Shown here: in pieces, positions 25,107 through 35,789 of the stretch | Numbering within the stretch: position 1 is the first letter of the stretch | How the letters are laid out: each line of letters starts with the position of its first letter | Assembly: GCA_022496805.1 (NCBI GenBank) | Contig: CM040088.1 | Location: 10,075,001 to 10,139,000, forward strand | Reading direction: 5' to 3' | Length of the DNA stretch: 64,000 nt | Source: Pohlia nutans | Lineage: Eukaryota; Streptophyta; Bryopsida; Bryales; Mniaceae | Position numbers and translations under genes: made by a program | Notes under the pieces: generated by a model | Told to the model about the DNA's origin: nothing | The model's input: only the letters and a program-made list of their open reading frames with translations | Database searches by the model: none

Positions 25107-26181
25107 CTTTTTTCTTTCTTTTTTGACACAAATAAAGGGAACCCTTTACTGCACATAAAGAAAAAAGAACATACAAACCAGCCCCACTATGATCGGCGAG
25201 ACCGGTGGACACCTAATCCTCGCTAATCGAGCTAAATATAGGACCACTAATGTGCCAACAAGGTTGAATGCCATCCCACGTGGCAAACAACCGCTTCCTG
25301 CACCACAAGGTCGTGAATTGAGTAAGTAGTTGGGCAACTTTCTCAGGCTTATCCATGTTCTTTTGGATCTCGGCTTGAGTTCTAGTCTACGCGATTTTGC
25401 CGTAGTCCACCATCTCCAACCAGATTTTGCAAAATGTTTTCTCAATGTGCTAGTGAAGTCTCCTAAAAGCAGCGTCATTTCTTTCTCTCCACAACATCCA
25501 CATAATCACACCCCGAAGTAAAAGCCAAATCCTTCCTACTTTTTTGAATCTTTGCAGCATACGGTGGGTGAAGATGTTGTGTTTCCATGTAAGAGAAAGT
25601 CGGTTGGGGGGGTCCGGGAGGGCTTTCCATGCATTCGTAAGAGTTGTGCCTCCATGAGGAGAGAGGGCTACATTCAAATCAAATGCCTCACTTGTGATTG
25701 CAGGTAGCCCCGAGCCAGCCAATTCGTTATGGTCATAACGTGGGACTGACGCGGCTCGCGCCTATGACGCGTAGCACGTCCATGGCGCGTTACGCGCCTC
25801 TGTCGCGTTGTGTGCGTCACGAGCCGGAGACGTATTGGGGTCGGGTGGCCCATAACGGGTTCCCCATTCACTGCCTTAATGTGCCGTAGTACCGTGATTC
25901 CTCGAACTATGACCTTGAGGCGTGGGGATCGCACCTTGGGTAACCAGTGGAGCCCCTCTTTGCTGCATCTAGAGGTCTGGGTTGGTGCTAGCATCTAGAA
26001 CCAGGCCTTGCCTCTTGGAGCTCACATGTGCACTGGCTACCTCCGGCATATTGACAATGGGAGGGGGTGGTTGTCTGTGCGCACTTTCTGCAATAGTGTC
26101 GATCTCCATGGCAGGTTCCCCAGCGCCACGTGGTATAAGGATTTCGAGAATATGCATTCCCCATTTCCATGCCTTAATGGC
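25107..26181 (-). mobile_element. Truncated LINE-like retrotransposon insertion
   Basis: A 14-bp direct repeat, TAAACAAATGATTC, flanks the insert at 25093-25106 and 26182-26195. On the minus strand the insert ends in an A-rich tail (GAAAGAAAAAAG). The minus-strand reading at 25450-25722 contains GVIMWMLWRERNDAAF, the C-terminal hallmark of the zinc-binding reverse-transcriptase domain (zf-RVT) of plant LINEs. The GC-rich part at 25700-26170 does not read as reverse transcriptase, so the copy is internally rearranged or composite as well as 5'-truncated. It is a dead element. Confidence 0.75.
25450..25722 (-). pseudogene. LINE ORF2 fragment (zf-RVT domain C-terminus)
   Basis: A roughly 90-codon open fragment has LTWKHNIFTHRMLQRFKKVG followed by the W..WRERN signature at its C-terminal end. 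In plant LINEs this region follows the reverse transcriptase. Catalytic reverse transcriptase motifs are absent from the window. Continuation downstream needs frame changes and meets stops, so it is a pseudogene. Confidence 0.6.
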
Positions 26182-26880
26182 TAAACAAATGATTCCAAAA
26201 CTTAAGGTAGGAGCACCAAACGTTGTGAATTAGTGATTTATTTTTTTTCAATTTTCCAAGCAAGCCAGTTCTTTTCACAATACTTTGGTGATACTTGGTG
26301 TTGCCATGATGATACTCGGGTAATACCTAGGCCAAATTTGGCTACTCATCTAAATTTTTCCTAAGTATTTGGCTATTTTTTCCTCTCATATTTTCAAAAA
26401 TTCTTCATTAAAATTAGCCATTGTATTTCAAGTATAACAATTGGGCTATTTTTAGCTGAGTTGTAACATGTGAGATAGTGCATGTTTTTTTGGCAAACCT
26501 TCCTAAGATACTTCGTAAAGAGTACCAAGTATGAAGAGCTCGACGCTCAACTACCCTAAAGAAAATGCACCGCTTGAGAACCTCGATGAGCATTGAATGA
26601 AACGGCAATTTAGGTCATCTCTCAACTGAAAAAGAACCCCAATTTCGAGAGAATCATAATTACACATATTGACTCATTTTTTCAGAATTTGTCAAAGTTC
26701 AAAACCTGTAAGGCCAGATCAGATACACAATAATTGAGTCATCCATCACTGCCATTAGTCTATGTCACCAAGAGCGTGAAAAATCTGTGTAAGCCTACAC
26801 TACTACTATATAATTAATTAAACCCATTTCAATTGTTTGTATATACACCCAATTCCCTAATTTAATTAATACCCAATTCC

Positions 26881-28234
26881 CTAATTTTGCACTTGGCCAA
26901 GTGCACTCATTCCATGAGCAAATTTGGCTTTAAAAAAAAATTGTTTGAAAAATTCTTTAAAAAACAGCGATTTTTGTCTTTCTAGAATCCCTTACGTTGT
27001 AAAAAAACAATTTACTTATTTATTTTGTATTCTTATTTTTATCGTTTATCTTTTATCTTTTATCTTTATCTTTATATTTTCTTTTCTTTTCTTTTATCTT
27101 GTTTTTTTTTTCTTGTCTTCTTTCTTGTCTTCCTTCTTCTTTTTCTTCTAGTCTTCCTCTTGTCTTCCTTTTTTTTTTCTTCACCTTGCTATTTCTGGAG
27201 TTTAAACGTTAAAAAAAATTTAAAACAATAAAAATCAGGGAGCAGTCGATGGCTGAATCCGATATAGGCCAAAATAATAATAATAATAATTTTTATTTTT
27301 ATTTTTATTTTTGCTTCCGCTTTTTCCGGGCAGAGAGGGTCCGCGCGCGCGGACCCTACTCTAATTTTAACCCTCCCTCCCTCCTCCCCTTTCCTTTTTT
27401 TCCCCCTCTATCCTACATAAACCCTCCCTCACTCTTCCTCCCTCCCTCCTCCCCTTTTCCTTTTTTTTCCCCTCTATCCTACATAAACTCTCCCTCACTC
27501 TCCCTCCCTCACTCTTCCTCCCTCTTCCTTCTTTATATTGAAGAGAAGGGAGAAAGGAGAGAAGGAGAAGGGAGAAAGGAGAGAGGGAGAAGGACAAGAG
27601 AGGAAAAGGGGAGGAAGGAGAGTGTGAGGGAGGGAGAGTGAGGGAGGGTTTATATAGGGGAGAGGAGGGAATGAAGGGGGGAGGCTGAAAATTAGAGTAG
27701 GGTCCGCGCGCGCGGACCCTCTTTGCCGGGAAAAAGCGGAAGCAAAAAAATAAAATAAAATAAAATAAAATAAAAAATATATATATATATATATTTTTTT
27801 ATTTTTATTTTTATTTATTTATTTTGACCTGTATTGGATTCAGCCATCGGCTGCTCCCTGATTTTTAATTTTTAATTTTTTTTTTAACGTTTAAACTCCA
27901 GAAATGGCAAGGTGAAGAAAAAAAAAAGGAAGACAAGAGGAAGACTAGAAGAAAAAGAGGAAGACTAGAAGAAAAAGAAGAAGGAAGACAAGAGGAAGAC
28001 AAGAAAGAAGACAAGAAAAAAAACAAGATAAAAGAAAATAAAATAAAAGATAAAGATAAAGATAAAAATAAAAGATAAAGATGAGAATAAAAAATAAAAA
28101 AATAAAAAGTTTTTTTACAATGTAAGGGATTGTAGAAAGACAAAAATCGTTGTTTTTTAGAGAATTTTTCAAACATTTTTTTTTAATGCGCTTGGGGGCC
28201 AAGTGCATGATTATATGGCCAAGTGCAAAATTAG
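26881..28234. mobile_element. 1.35-kb near-perfect palindrome (foldback element)
   Basis: The outer ends are CTAATTTTGCACTTGGCC at 26881-26898 and its complement at 28217-28234. The arms run inward as A/T-rich text, a CTT-rich tract matched by a GAA-rich tract, ACGTTTAAACTCCAGAAAT or its complement, a GCAGCCGATGGCTGA-like block, TGCTTCCGCTTTTTCC, and GGTCCGCGCGCGCGGACC at 27338-27355 and 27701-27718. The centre near 27557 joins a CCCTCC-rich half to a GGAGGG-rich half. Long open frames here are low-complexity artefacts. No transposase is present; the class is unknown. Confidence 0.85.
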
Positions 28235-28368
28235 CGAATTAGGTGTTTTATGGATCATGACTTTTGGTTCTACACATTGGATTATGAGCTTCTTTTTATC
28301 AGAATCTCGTATCACATTTTGATTACGTCTATGATATATTGAATGACATTGTCTAAGGTAACTATACC

Positions 28369-28957
28369 TTAACCCCTAAAGGACCACTGATATGTTCCTC
28401 TCCACACACTCCAAAGTACCCCTTCTCATAAAAAGACAAATAGTTTTTGATCTATGACCTTTTTGACCAATCCAATCGTAGGATATTTCAAGCAACTTGA
28501 ATTTATTACCACCTACAAATTTTCAACCGTTTAGGGTTCTTCAATAGTAAGATTATAAGCTTCAAAGTTGGTTGCACCTTTTTTTTTGGTTTGCTGCCCA
28601 TATTTGAAACTTTCTGAAAATGCCGAAAATGCAAAGTTTAGTCTCAAAGTTTAGTCTCAAATTTGGTAAAAATGAATTTGGCAATTGTGTGCATGAGGGT
28701 GTTAGCTCATTGTGTGCAAAAATTTAGATGCATAGCTCATTGTATGAAAATTTTCAGGAGCTGCCCGCAGTTAGGTTTTCCACCTTTGCATGATTATATC
28801 TTTTGATTTATACATCACCTACGTACGCAAATTACCATCCCATCTTTGTTACAAGGAGTAGAATCACCACACAAAATCTCAAGAATTGAGGATTAATACT
28901 CATTCCACAGTGAGCTGACCGAACTTGGAAAATCAACCTTGGTCCTTGAGGGGTTAA
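28369..28957. mobile_element. TTAA-flanked piggyBac-like MITE (family C)
   Basis: It starts TTAACCCCTAAAGGACCAC and ends TTGGTCCTTGAGGGGTTAA. The interior matches 54546-55133 in inverted order, including AGCTCATTGTGTGCAAAAAT and its complement, and also matches 1-211. Confidence 0.75.
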
Positions 28958-30748
28958 AGGGAGCATTTACCTTCGAATGTGCGTATCTACTGCAATGTGA
29001 CATTTCAGACGATCATGGAGGTTTTGGAGTAAGTGGGTATCACATGGGTACCTTGAAGACAAGAACCTATGGGGTCAAACTCTCGTCACTCGATATGAAG
29101 GAGCTCTCATGGGAGAAAAGATCTTAGACTGCCGTGTGGGACCAATTTGGTGATAATGCTGGCCACAATGTTCACGGTTTTTGTCACGGTTCGGCAGCTA
29201 GGGTGTGAGTGATTCTGATTACGCGAGGTTCCAAAAAGAAAAGCATTTTGTTGTTCTATGGAAAACTGATGATCCCGAACGGGACCCTGCTAGATTCTAA
29301 TGGAGAAGTAATATTTCCATTATGGGGTAGTGCATAATATGGTCAACTAGATTGGCCTCCGGTTTTGGTTTACACTTTGTGCACTAGGTGTGCACATTTT
29401 GTATTTTGTCTAAAAGGCTAACTTTAAACCAATTTAAAAAATATGTACCAACGATATAATGAAAAATGAACCAAACCAGATTTTAAATTTATGTACATAT
29501 TGACCATAGAATAAAATTTTACTTTGTCAAAATGATTTTATCTTGAAGATTTTGAGAATCACAATTCCCATTCTAACAACAATTTAACCAATTTATGATC
29601 AAACTTTGAATGTAAATATAGTTCATGTTTGATTCTCTATTTGAATTTAAAAGATAGGCCTCCGTGTAAAATTCATTCTCAAGCACATTCAAAAAAGAAA
29701 TCCATCAAAAAGAAAAGAAAATAAAATAGAGAAACAATTCATCTTTACCAAAAAACCACATTTTAAAATTCAAAAATTCAAAAATTCAAAAAAATAAAAA
29801 TAAAAATAGGATGATATTCTTCTTCACATATTTGAACATTAAAAAAATTATAGTTTAAATTTCCATCCACAACCCTCTTTTGTCCTTCTCTTTTAAAAAT
29901 GTGGTAGTGCACTAGTGCAATGCGATGGTGCACTAAATCACTTTTTTAGGTAGCCCTAAATCTATAAATAACACTTATTTTTCATTTTCATTTTCCTAGC
30001 TCCATATCTAAAGACCCTATAATTTATTAAAAAAAAACCAACCCGTTTTACGTTATGGTGGTTTATTTTGAAATTGCATGTCCAAAAAAGGCCTAAAAGT
30101 AGTGCATTGCGACGAGAAAAGTAGTTGACCATAGCATCATGAATTATACGTCTAGCATGGGCCATCAGATCCTCCGACAATGTCATGTCGTTCCACCTGT
30201 GATGACTAAAAATGGGAGGGATTCTACCTATGAACTTCAAATTGAGATGACTAAACACCTGGGACAAAGAGCGGGTGAATAAAGAAGCAAGCCTCATGTG
30301 GCAGATTTGGCACCACGGCGTGGCGATCAATGTGTGGCGTGGTAGGGTCACAGGGAGGGGTAGGATTGTAGTTGACCAAAGCTACCCGGTCTGTCAAAAT
30401 GGGTCCCATGCATTGAACGGGGAGTTTTCCAAGGAAACCAGCTAAAATCCAATATTTTACAAGAGCAACCAGTTTTAAACAAGAACCCATCCGGTTATTA
30501 CCCATGTTTCACCTAGGTAGCACCTGAGTATCACAAATTTTATCCGAATTTTAGCCTAAAACTATGAGTTTCAACCGGTAATTTGGCAATTCCATTTGGC
30601 TGATTTTACACTAACTGCCGGATCTCCCCATACATTGGTCCCGTGAGATTGTGCTACACTGATTTTGGGAATGTCCTGCTGCATAGCGAGCATGGAAGTG
30701 GGGGATGAGTCTTATTGATGCCTTGCTACCTGAGGCCATGCCACATTA
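28958..30748. other. Intergenic stretch without recognisable genes
   Basis: Mostly AT-rich. A 129-codon minus-strand frame at 29962-30351 has no recognised domain. A short GC-rich palindromic patch (CCACGGCGTGGCG near 30313) resembles the centre of the MULE array at 36300-36620. Confidence 0.4.
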
Positions 30749-30878
30749 CACTACAAGCAAACCCGTTGCTTTTCACTGACTGCAATCAAGGAAACCCTTG
30801 ACCTATGTGACCAAAAGCACTCACCAACTGTGGAATGGCTGAAAATAGCAGTGAGAAGAGACCAGTTTCCTTGTAGTG
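30749..30878. mobile_element. CACTA MITE, 130 bp, with TSD
   Basis: It starts CACTACAAGCAAACC and ends TTTCCTTGTAGTG. Direct TTA triplets lie at 30746-30748 and 30879-30881, the three-base target duplication of the CACTA superfamily. Confidence 0.8.
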
Positions 30879-31065
30879 TTACCAACAAGATTTCAATAAT
30901 CAGCTTCAGTGAGGAGCTCAAAGACAGCAAGAGGACAAGTTGCCCACTTTCTTGCAAACGAAGAACAAAATCTGCGCAGCAGTGATCGGACTCACTGACA
31001 TCAAAGCTGACAGGATGAAAGAAAAAAAAAAACAGAAGAGTGAGAAGACAAAGTAGCCATCCTCA

Positions 31066-31500
31066 ATGCCGCACTTTGAGCTCCTTTTATCACACTCTCT
31101 TGGAACGGGTCGTATTCTGGCATGTACAGTACATGAAATAATGGATATTGTGTACACACGTTGTGAATGGACGTACATTTTGTGTGACATAAATGAGTTC
31201 TTCAGGAATGAAAAAATTGAAGCAAAATTGAGGCAGTGCATGGACGATTCCACACAGCTTTGGTACTTGGGCACCTTAGTTTCTTTCTTGGCTCTTGGAG
31301 GCAGTGAATCCAAACTTGAAGGCGAAGGGATAAGTTACCAGAACTTTCTTGAAAGTGTGGTTGGCCCCAAGTACAGTCCAGTACAAGATGCAGATTGTCT
31401 GGTGAAGTCATCTACTCGTCTTGAAGAATGTGATATTTTCACAGGACATACTGCGGGGCACCGCATCACCTCAAGTTCCAATCACACACTCAGTGCATAA
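31066..31500 (+). CDS. Unrecognised open frame, possible gene fragment
   Basis: A 144-codon frame of balanced composition, including LWYLGTLVSFLALGGSESK and YQNFLESVVGPKYSPVQD, stands out from the AT-rich filler. No domain is recognised. No confident upstream exon was assembled; the preceding 150 bp contains the protein-like text KNKICAAVIGLTDIKADR in a different frame. It could be a decayed gene or chance. Confidence 0.22.
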   Translation: MPHFELLLSHSLGTGRILACTVHEIMDIVYTRCEWTYILCDINEFFRNEKIEAKLRQCMDDSTQLWYLGTLVSFLALGGSESKLEGEGISYQNFLESVVGPKYSPVQDADCLVKSSTRLEECDIFTGHTAGHRITSSSNHTLSA

Positions 31501-31624
31501 AAAATAGCCAGTCTGTGAGAGTACTATCCATTTTCTTTTAATGCCCAAGTACCAGCTTTGAATGACGTCTAATCCTCCATCTGACCCACTACACTCTGTT
31601 GGTTATCATGTTATATACTCCGTA

Positions 31625-31830
31625 ACTCTTGTTTTTTTTCTTTTTTGAACGCAAATGAAGGATACTCCGTGGTACAAACAAAAGAATTCAACACCTCGTC
31701 TGTCAAGGAAAACCTTGACCAGGAGCGAAGGTAACAATACTGTAAATTGTATTGATGGAGGGGGACTCTAAACTGTAACGGTTCGGCCAATTGACCTTTA
31801 GAGCATCTGCACATTTCTCCCTTCAATTCA
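31625..31830 (-). mobile_element. LINE 3'-end remnant
   Basis: The plus strand reads a T-rich run and then TTTTTTGAACGCAAATGAAGG, the same layout as the 3' end of the LINE at 25107 (T-run, TTTTTTGACACAAATAAAGG). This suggests a severely 5'-truncated LINE copy on the minus strand. No target duplication was found. Confidence 0.4.
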
Positions 31831-32905
31831 CCCCTAACTGTCTAACCAGGCGTTCTTGGCCTAATGCAAAGAATTGAAATTCATTTTCTCATTTGTCATT
31901 TGCCAATAAAAAATGGAAGTATGGTTAAAGCACAAAGAACACCTAGGCCAATGGCACAAAGCCACACTAGTAAAGCATTATTAAGCGTTTGCTCTCAAGC
32001 AACCGCTAAAAAGGGGTCTTAAAAAATTAGTAAGTATTAGCATTTAATATTTTTAAATGGGAGTTGAGTGTTCTCATTTTACACTACATTTAATTGAAAG
32101 ACTACATCGTATTTTTTACCAATATGGTTGTAGCGAAGCACTAACCCAAAAATAAACCCAATTAAAAAATACCATTGTGTGAATATCCCTCATACCCCGA
32201 AACCTTCAAAATCTCGTACATCCATCATTTACGAAAAAATAACTATAAATTTTCAAAGTCCATCTTCTCAAAAAAAATTATCACTTCAAACTACTTTTTC
32301 ACTCACTCGTACCATGAAAACGCCTAGTTTGTTTTGAGGTTGTTTTTATGAATAAAATAATACACGACATCATCAAGGAAATTAAAAGGCATCCATATTA
32401 ATAGGCACCCATAGTAAATGGCTAGAGACAAAAAAAATTGATTCTATCAAAATCTTAAACTATGCAACCTGCACAACTTAGCTACATTTTAAACAATGAT
32501 ACCCCAACTTCATGAATTGTTAACAATGTTATGAAAAGTGCCTAAATTTCCCTCAATAAATTTCAGAAGCCATTTCCTAATTCATTAGATAATATGCTTA
32601 TATAATTTAAGTCTCACATATTATTATTTTAACATAAAGGACATTGTTGCCTTTTGTGTCAAATCATTGACACTTCTACATATGTCATACAAATTCTTTA
32701 GTTCACCAAAAATCATTTGAATTAATCTTCTTGCTAGCATCAATCAAACAAGACCTTTTGGCATTTTTCAAGCCCAAAAAGTTTTTTTTAAATATCATAT
32801 ATATATAGCACAACAATTATACTTCCAAATATGGCATGCTATAACAACCAATCAAATTTCTTGAATATCTCACACACCGTCTTTTACAAGAAAATACTTA
32901 ATTTG

Positions 32906-32945
<40 letters not shown>

Positions 32946-33409
32946 GACATGCCAATGACCACATGTGCAATACTCAAATCCTTCTCCACGACAATGTAGA
33001 AACTTATATTGTTTCAAATTTTGAAAGATTGTGGTATGTCAAGTTGGGATTCACCTTGAAAAAAATCACATTCAAAAATGTTTTGTACAATAACTTTTAT
33101 TGCATGTCAAACACATTAGTATGAGTCTTAATGGAAATTTACTCTTCACCACACAATGTGCGGTGATTGGGCGGTACTTTACATTTTTATTGGAATTGTG
33201 TTATGAAACTATGTGGTCATTGGCATATCTACTATTATTGGAACTATGCGGTCATTAGAACTGTGTGGTCATTGGCATGTCTACTATATATATTTTTATA
33301 TATACATACATTTTTTTTTTCTTTGTCTTACATGTTCTTCATTCTCTGTGATGCAATATATTGTTCCATCGTCTTCTCCAGTATTTTCCTGCTCCTATTC
33401 ATGTGCTTT
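31831..33409. other. AT-rich intergenic stretch with a (TA)16 repeat
   Basis: No genes are recognised. The region 31830-31920 matches the subterminal part of family H TTAA elements (CCCCTAACTGTCTAACC). A (TA)n microsatellite occupies about 32909-32940. Confidence 0.5.
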
Positions 33410-33418
33410 TATGAAAAC
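33410..33418. repeat. 9-bp target site duplication, left
   Basis: TATGAAAAC is repeated identically at 39604-39612. Nine bases is the normal duplication length for the Mutator/MULE superfamily. Confidence 0.85.
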
Positions 33419-33624
33419 GGGGGGCGCTAGTATGTGAGCCCAAGAGCGGAGAGCAGAAGAACAAGAGAGCCTGAGAGCGTAGGAAATTTTTGAGTTTTTT
33501 TTTTTTTTTTGAAAAATACCTATGACCGTGGGCCGAGGGTGTAGGATTCAGGGACTCTCAAGGCTGATGATTTACTGATTTTGGGTTTTAGATATTGGAT
33601 CCATATAAAATAAATTTGATATTC

Positions 33625-33649
33625 GGTTTAGGGTTTTAGGGTTTAGGGT
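33625..33649. repeat. Interstitial telomere-like motif
   Basis: GGTTTAGGG, TTTTAGGG and TTTAGGG occur in succession, plant-type telomere units, about 200 bp inside the left end of the MULE. Confidence 0.7.
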
Positions 33650-33699
33650 GACATATACAGTGATTTAGGGTTGAATATTGTAGAAAATGCAGCAATTCA

Positions 33700-35345
33700 T
33701 AAAGGCATCAGAGATCATCAAAGACAATGACGTGAAAAGGAACGCACGTATGAAAACATGAGTGTAGTGGCCCTTTTAGTCTCACTACCAATCATAAAAT
33801 AACATAGAAATGAAAATTACACTTCTCTATGAGGAATCATCAGAGGAGTCCTCATGTGTAGAAGATGATGTTCTAGAAAAAGAGCTAGAACTGTGGGTGC
33901 GAGAAAACTCCGCAGCTTCTACATCCAGGAACCGTGAAATCCCAGTATCATCGGGTCCCTCTATCATCTCTACGTCATCAAGACTCTGCTCAGCAAGTGC
34001 CCTAGCGAGTGGCTCCACGTACACAGGCAGCTCAAATGGTTTAGGCGGACTTGGGAAGAAACCGCGGAGAGCAATAAAAAGACTTCTGTTGAAGAGGCCT
34101 CGATTCGATCAACAGTCTGTAGCACATAGAAATAACATTAGTACTTTGAGCGACGTGACATTTATATCATCGCGTAGTAAACAAATGTGAATCCAAGCAA
34201 ACTTACTTACTCTGGCGTCTTCTCTTGATCTGCATGGGAACGATCTCTATGATCTCCGGATCCTGAGAGCGCTTCGGTGCCGAAGGCCGTGGTGCAAACG
34301 AGGAAGCCTTTGCATGCACCAAAGGAGCGATGAGTGCATTAAAAATGGCTTTATCCTCCTCTAATGCCACAATGTGGCGGTTGACATTCCTGCATAAATG
34401 AATGGAAGCGCCTGGAATTCACATACGAAGTTTATGTAATACGGTATATTTATGCATACCAAGAATGACGTGGATAAAATGTAAACAAATCAAAGCCGTG
34501 TAGGACAGTTTAAGGTTTATCAGTCATGGCATCAAAGATTACAACTAACAATGAGGTGAAGAATCACAAGGGTATGAAAATATAAGTGTAGTGGCCCTTT
34601 TAGTCTCACTACCAATCATAAGAAAATAAAGAAATACATAATAGATTGCTCTATGAAGAATCATCAAATGAGTCCTCATGTGTAGAAGACGATGTCCTAG
34701 ACAAAGAAATAGAACTGTGGGTGCGAGTAGACTCCTCAGCTTCTACATCTATGAATTGTGAAATGCCGGTATCAGCTGCTCCCTCTGTCATATCTACGTC
34801 GTCTAGACTATGCTCTGCAAATGCCCTAGCAAGCGGCTCTACGTACATAGGGGGCTCAAACGGTTTAGGTGGACTTGGAAAGAAACCACGCGCAGCAAAA
34901 AAAGGCTTGTGTTGAGGAGGGCTCATTCCAATTGACGATCTATAAAACAACGGAAAGACATTAGTACTTTGAGCGGCATGAAATTGATATCATCATGTAG
35001 CTAGCCAATTTGAATTCAAACAAACTTATTTACTTTGACATCTTCTCTTAATTTGCATTTGTACGATCTCCATGGTGTCTGGATCCTGAAGACGCTTTGA
35101 TGCGGAAGGCCGTGGCGATGGAGGGGTAGCCTTTGCACGTGCTAGAGGAACGATGAGTGCATCAAAGATGGCTTTGTCCTCCTCCAAAGCCACAATGTGG
35201 CGATTGACATTCCTGCAAGCATGAATGGAATCGCCTGGAATACACATACAAAGTTTATGAAAGAGAGTACTAGTAATAGATATATAGAATCACGTCGATA
35301 AAATGTAATAAAATCAAAGCTGTTTAGAGTGATAGAAATTCACCA
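33700..35345. repeat. 823-bp tandem duplication of methyltransferase-like 3' exons
   Basis: Two copies with an offset of 823-824 bp. Exon ends at 34411 and 35234 and tail stops at 33827 and 34651 show the same spacing. Both start with the flank GTGTAGTGGCCCTTTTAGTC. Both copies keep the 201-nt exon with GT/AG borders and an open acidic tail, although they differ at many bases. Confidence 0.85.
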
Positions 35346-35605
35346 GTCATGGCGTGGCAGTCAATAACAATGTCTCCCGGCTTAGAACAAGTCTCAATGA
35401 GAATTTGCCAAAAACCTTTGCTCTTCTCTCGGGGTCCGCGCCAGGGCTTGGAGCCGATTATCGCTTGGTCAATCTTGGTGGTGAAGTTCTCCAGCCACTC
35501 GTCCGGACCAATGTCCACTCCGAACTCGTTCATGAATGAGACTGGATTGAATAGGAAGGTGGAACCCTCCCTCTTCACCAAAGGGTAGGCATTGAATCTC
35601 TCCGT
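33827..35605 (-). CDS. MULE-borne N4/N6 DNA methyltransferase-like gene (5'-truncated, 3' exons duplicated)
   Basis: Exon 35605-35344 ends in phase 1 with a GT donor. It joins exon 35234-35034 to read PGDIVID-CHAMTGDSIHACR and then NRHIVALEEDKAIFDALIVPL. That is the motif I region of beta-class N4/N6 DNA methyltransferases (D..xGxG-like loop, helix, then an acidic residue after a strand), preceded by FWQILIETCSKPGD as in that family. A serine- and acid-rich tail is open from about 34941 to a stop at 34651. A second copy of the last exon and tail lies at 34411-34211 and about 34100-33827. The catalytic DPPY/SPPY-type motif, expected upstream in this class, is not in the window; sequence beyond 35606 runs into the repeat array. 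The splice phase into the tail exon is unresolved. Likely nuclear if expressed. Confidence 0.6.
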
Positions 35606-35789
35606 CTGTAATATCACAAGATAATGAAAACTAGAAACAAAGAAGCCAATGCAATTAGATTGAGAGTAATGACAAATGAACCATTTTAGATAAAGAACTT
35701 AGACGAACAACCGTCAACTCCGGTTTACTCAGATAACACAAAGGCAAACGATTCAGGCAAACGATTCATGCAAACCTGATTCATGCAAA

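Noticed and set aside
27249..27641. 130-codon open frame in the palindrome
   Set aside because: It is low-complexity F/P/S then E/R/G text from simple-sequence arms; the complementary arm gives a similar artefact on the other strand.
30918..31313. 131-codon minus-strand frame
   Set aside because: It overlaps the more protein-like plus frame at 31066-31500, has a poly-F run from an A-tract and no recognisable domain.
33810..34190. Plus-strand frame of 126 codons, and its twin at 34646-34915
   Set aside because: These are antisense shadows of the duplicated acidic tail of the methyltransferase-like gene.
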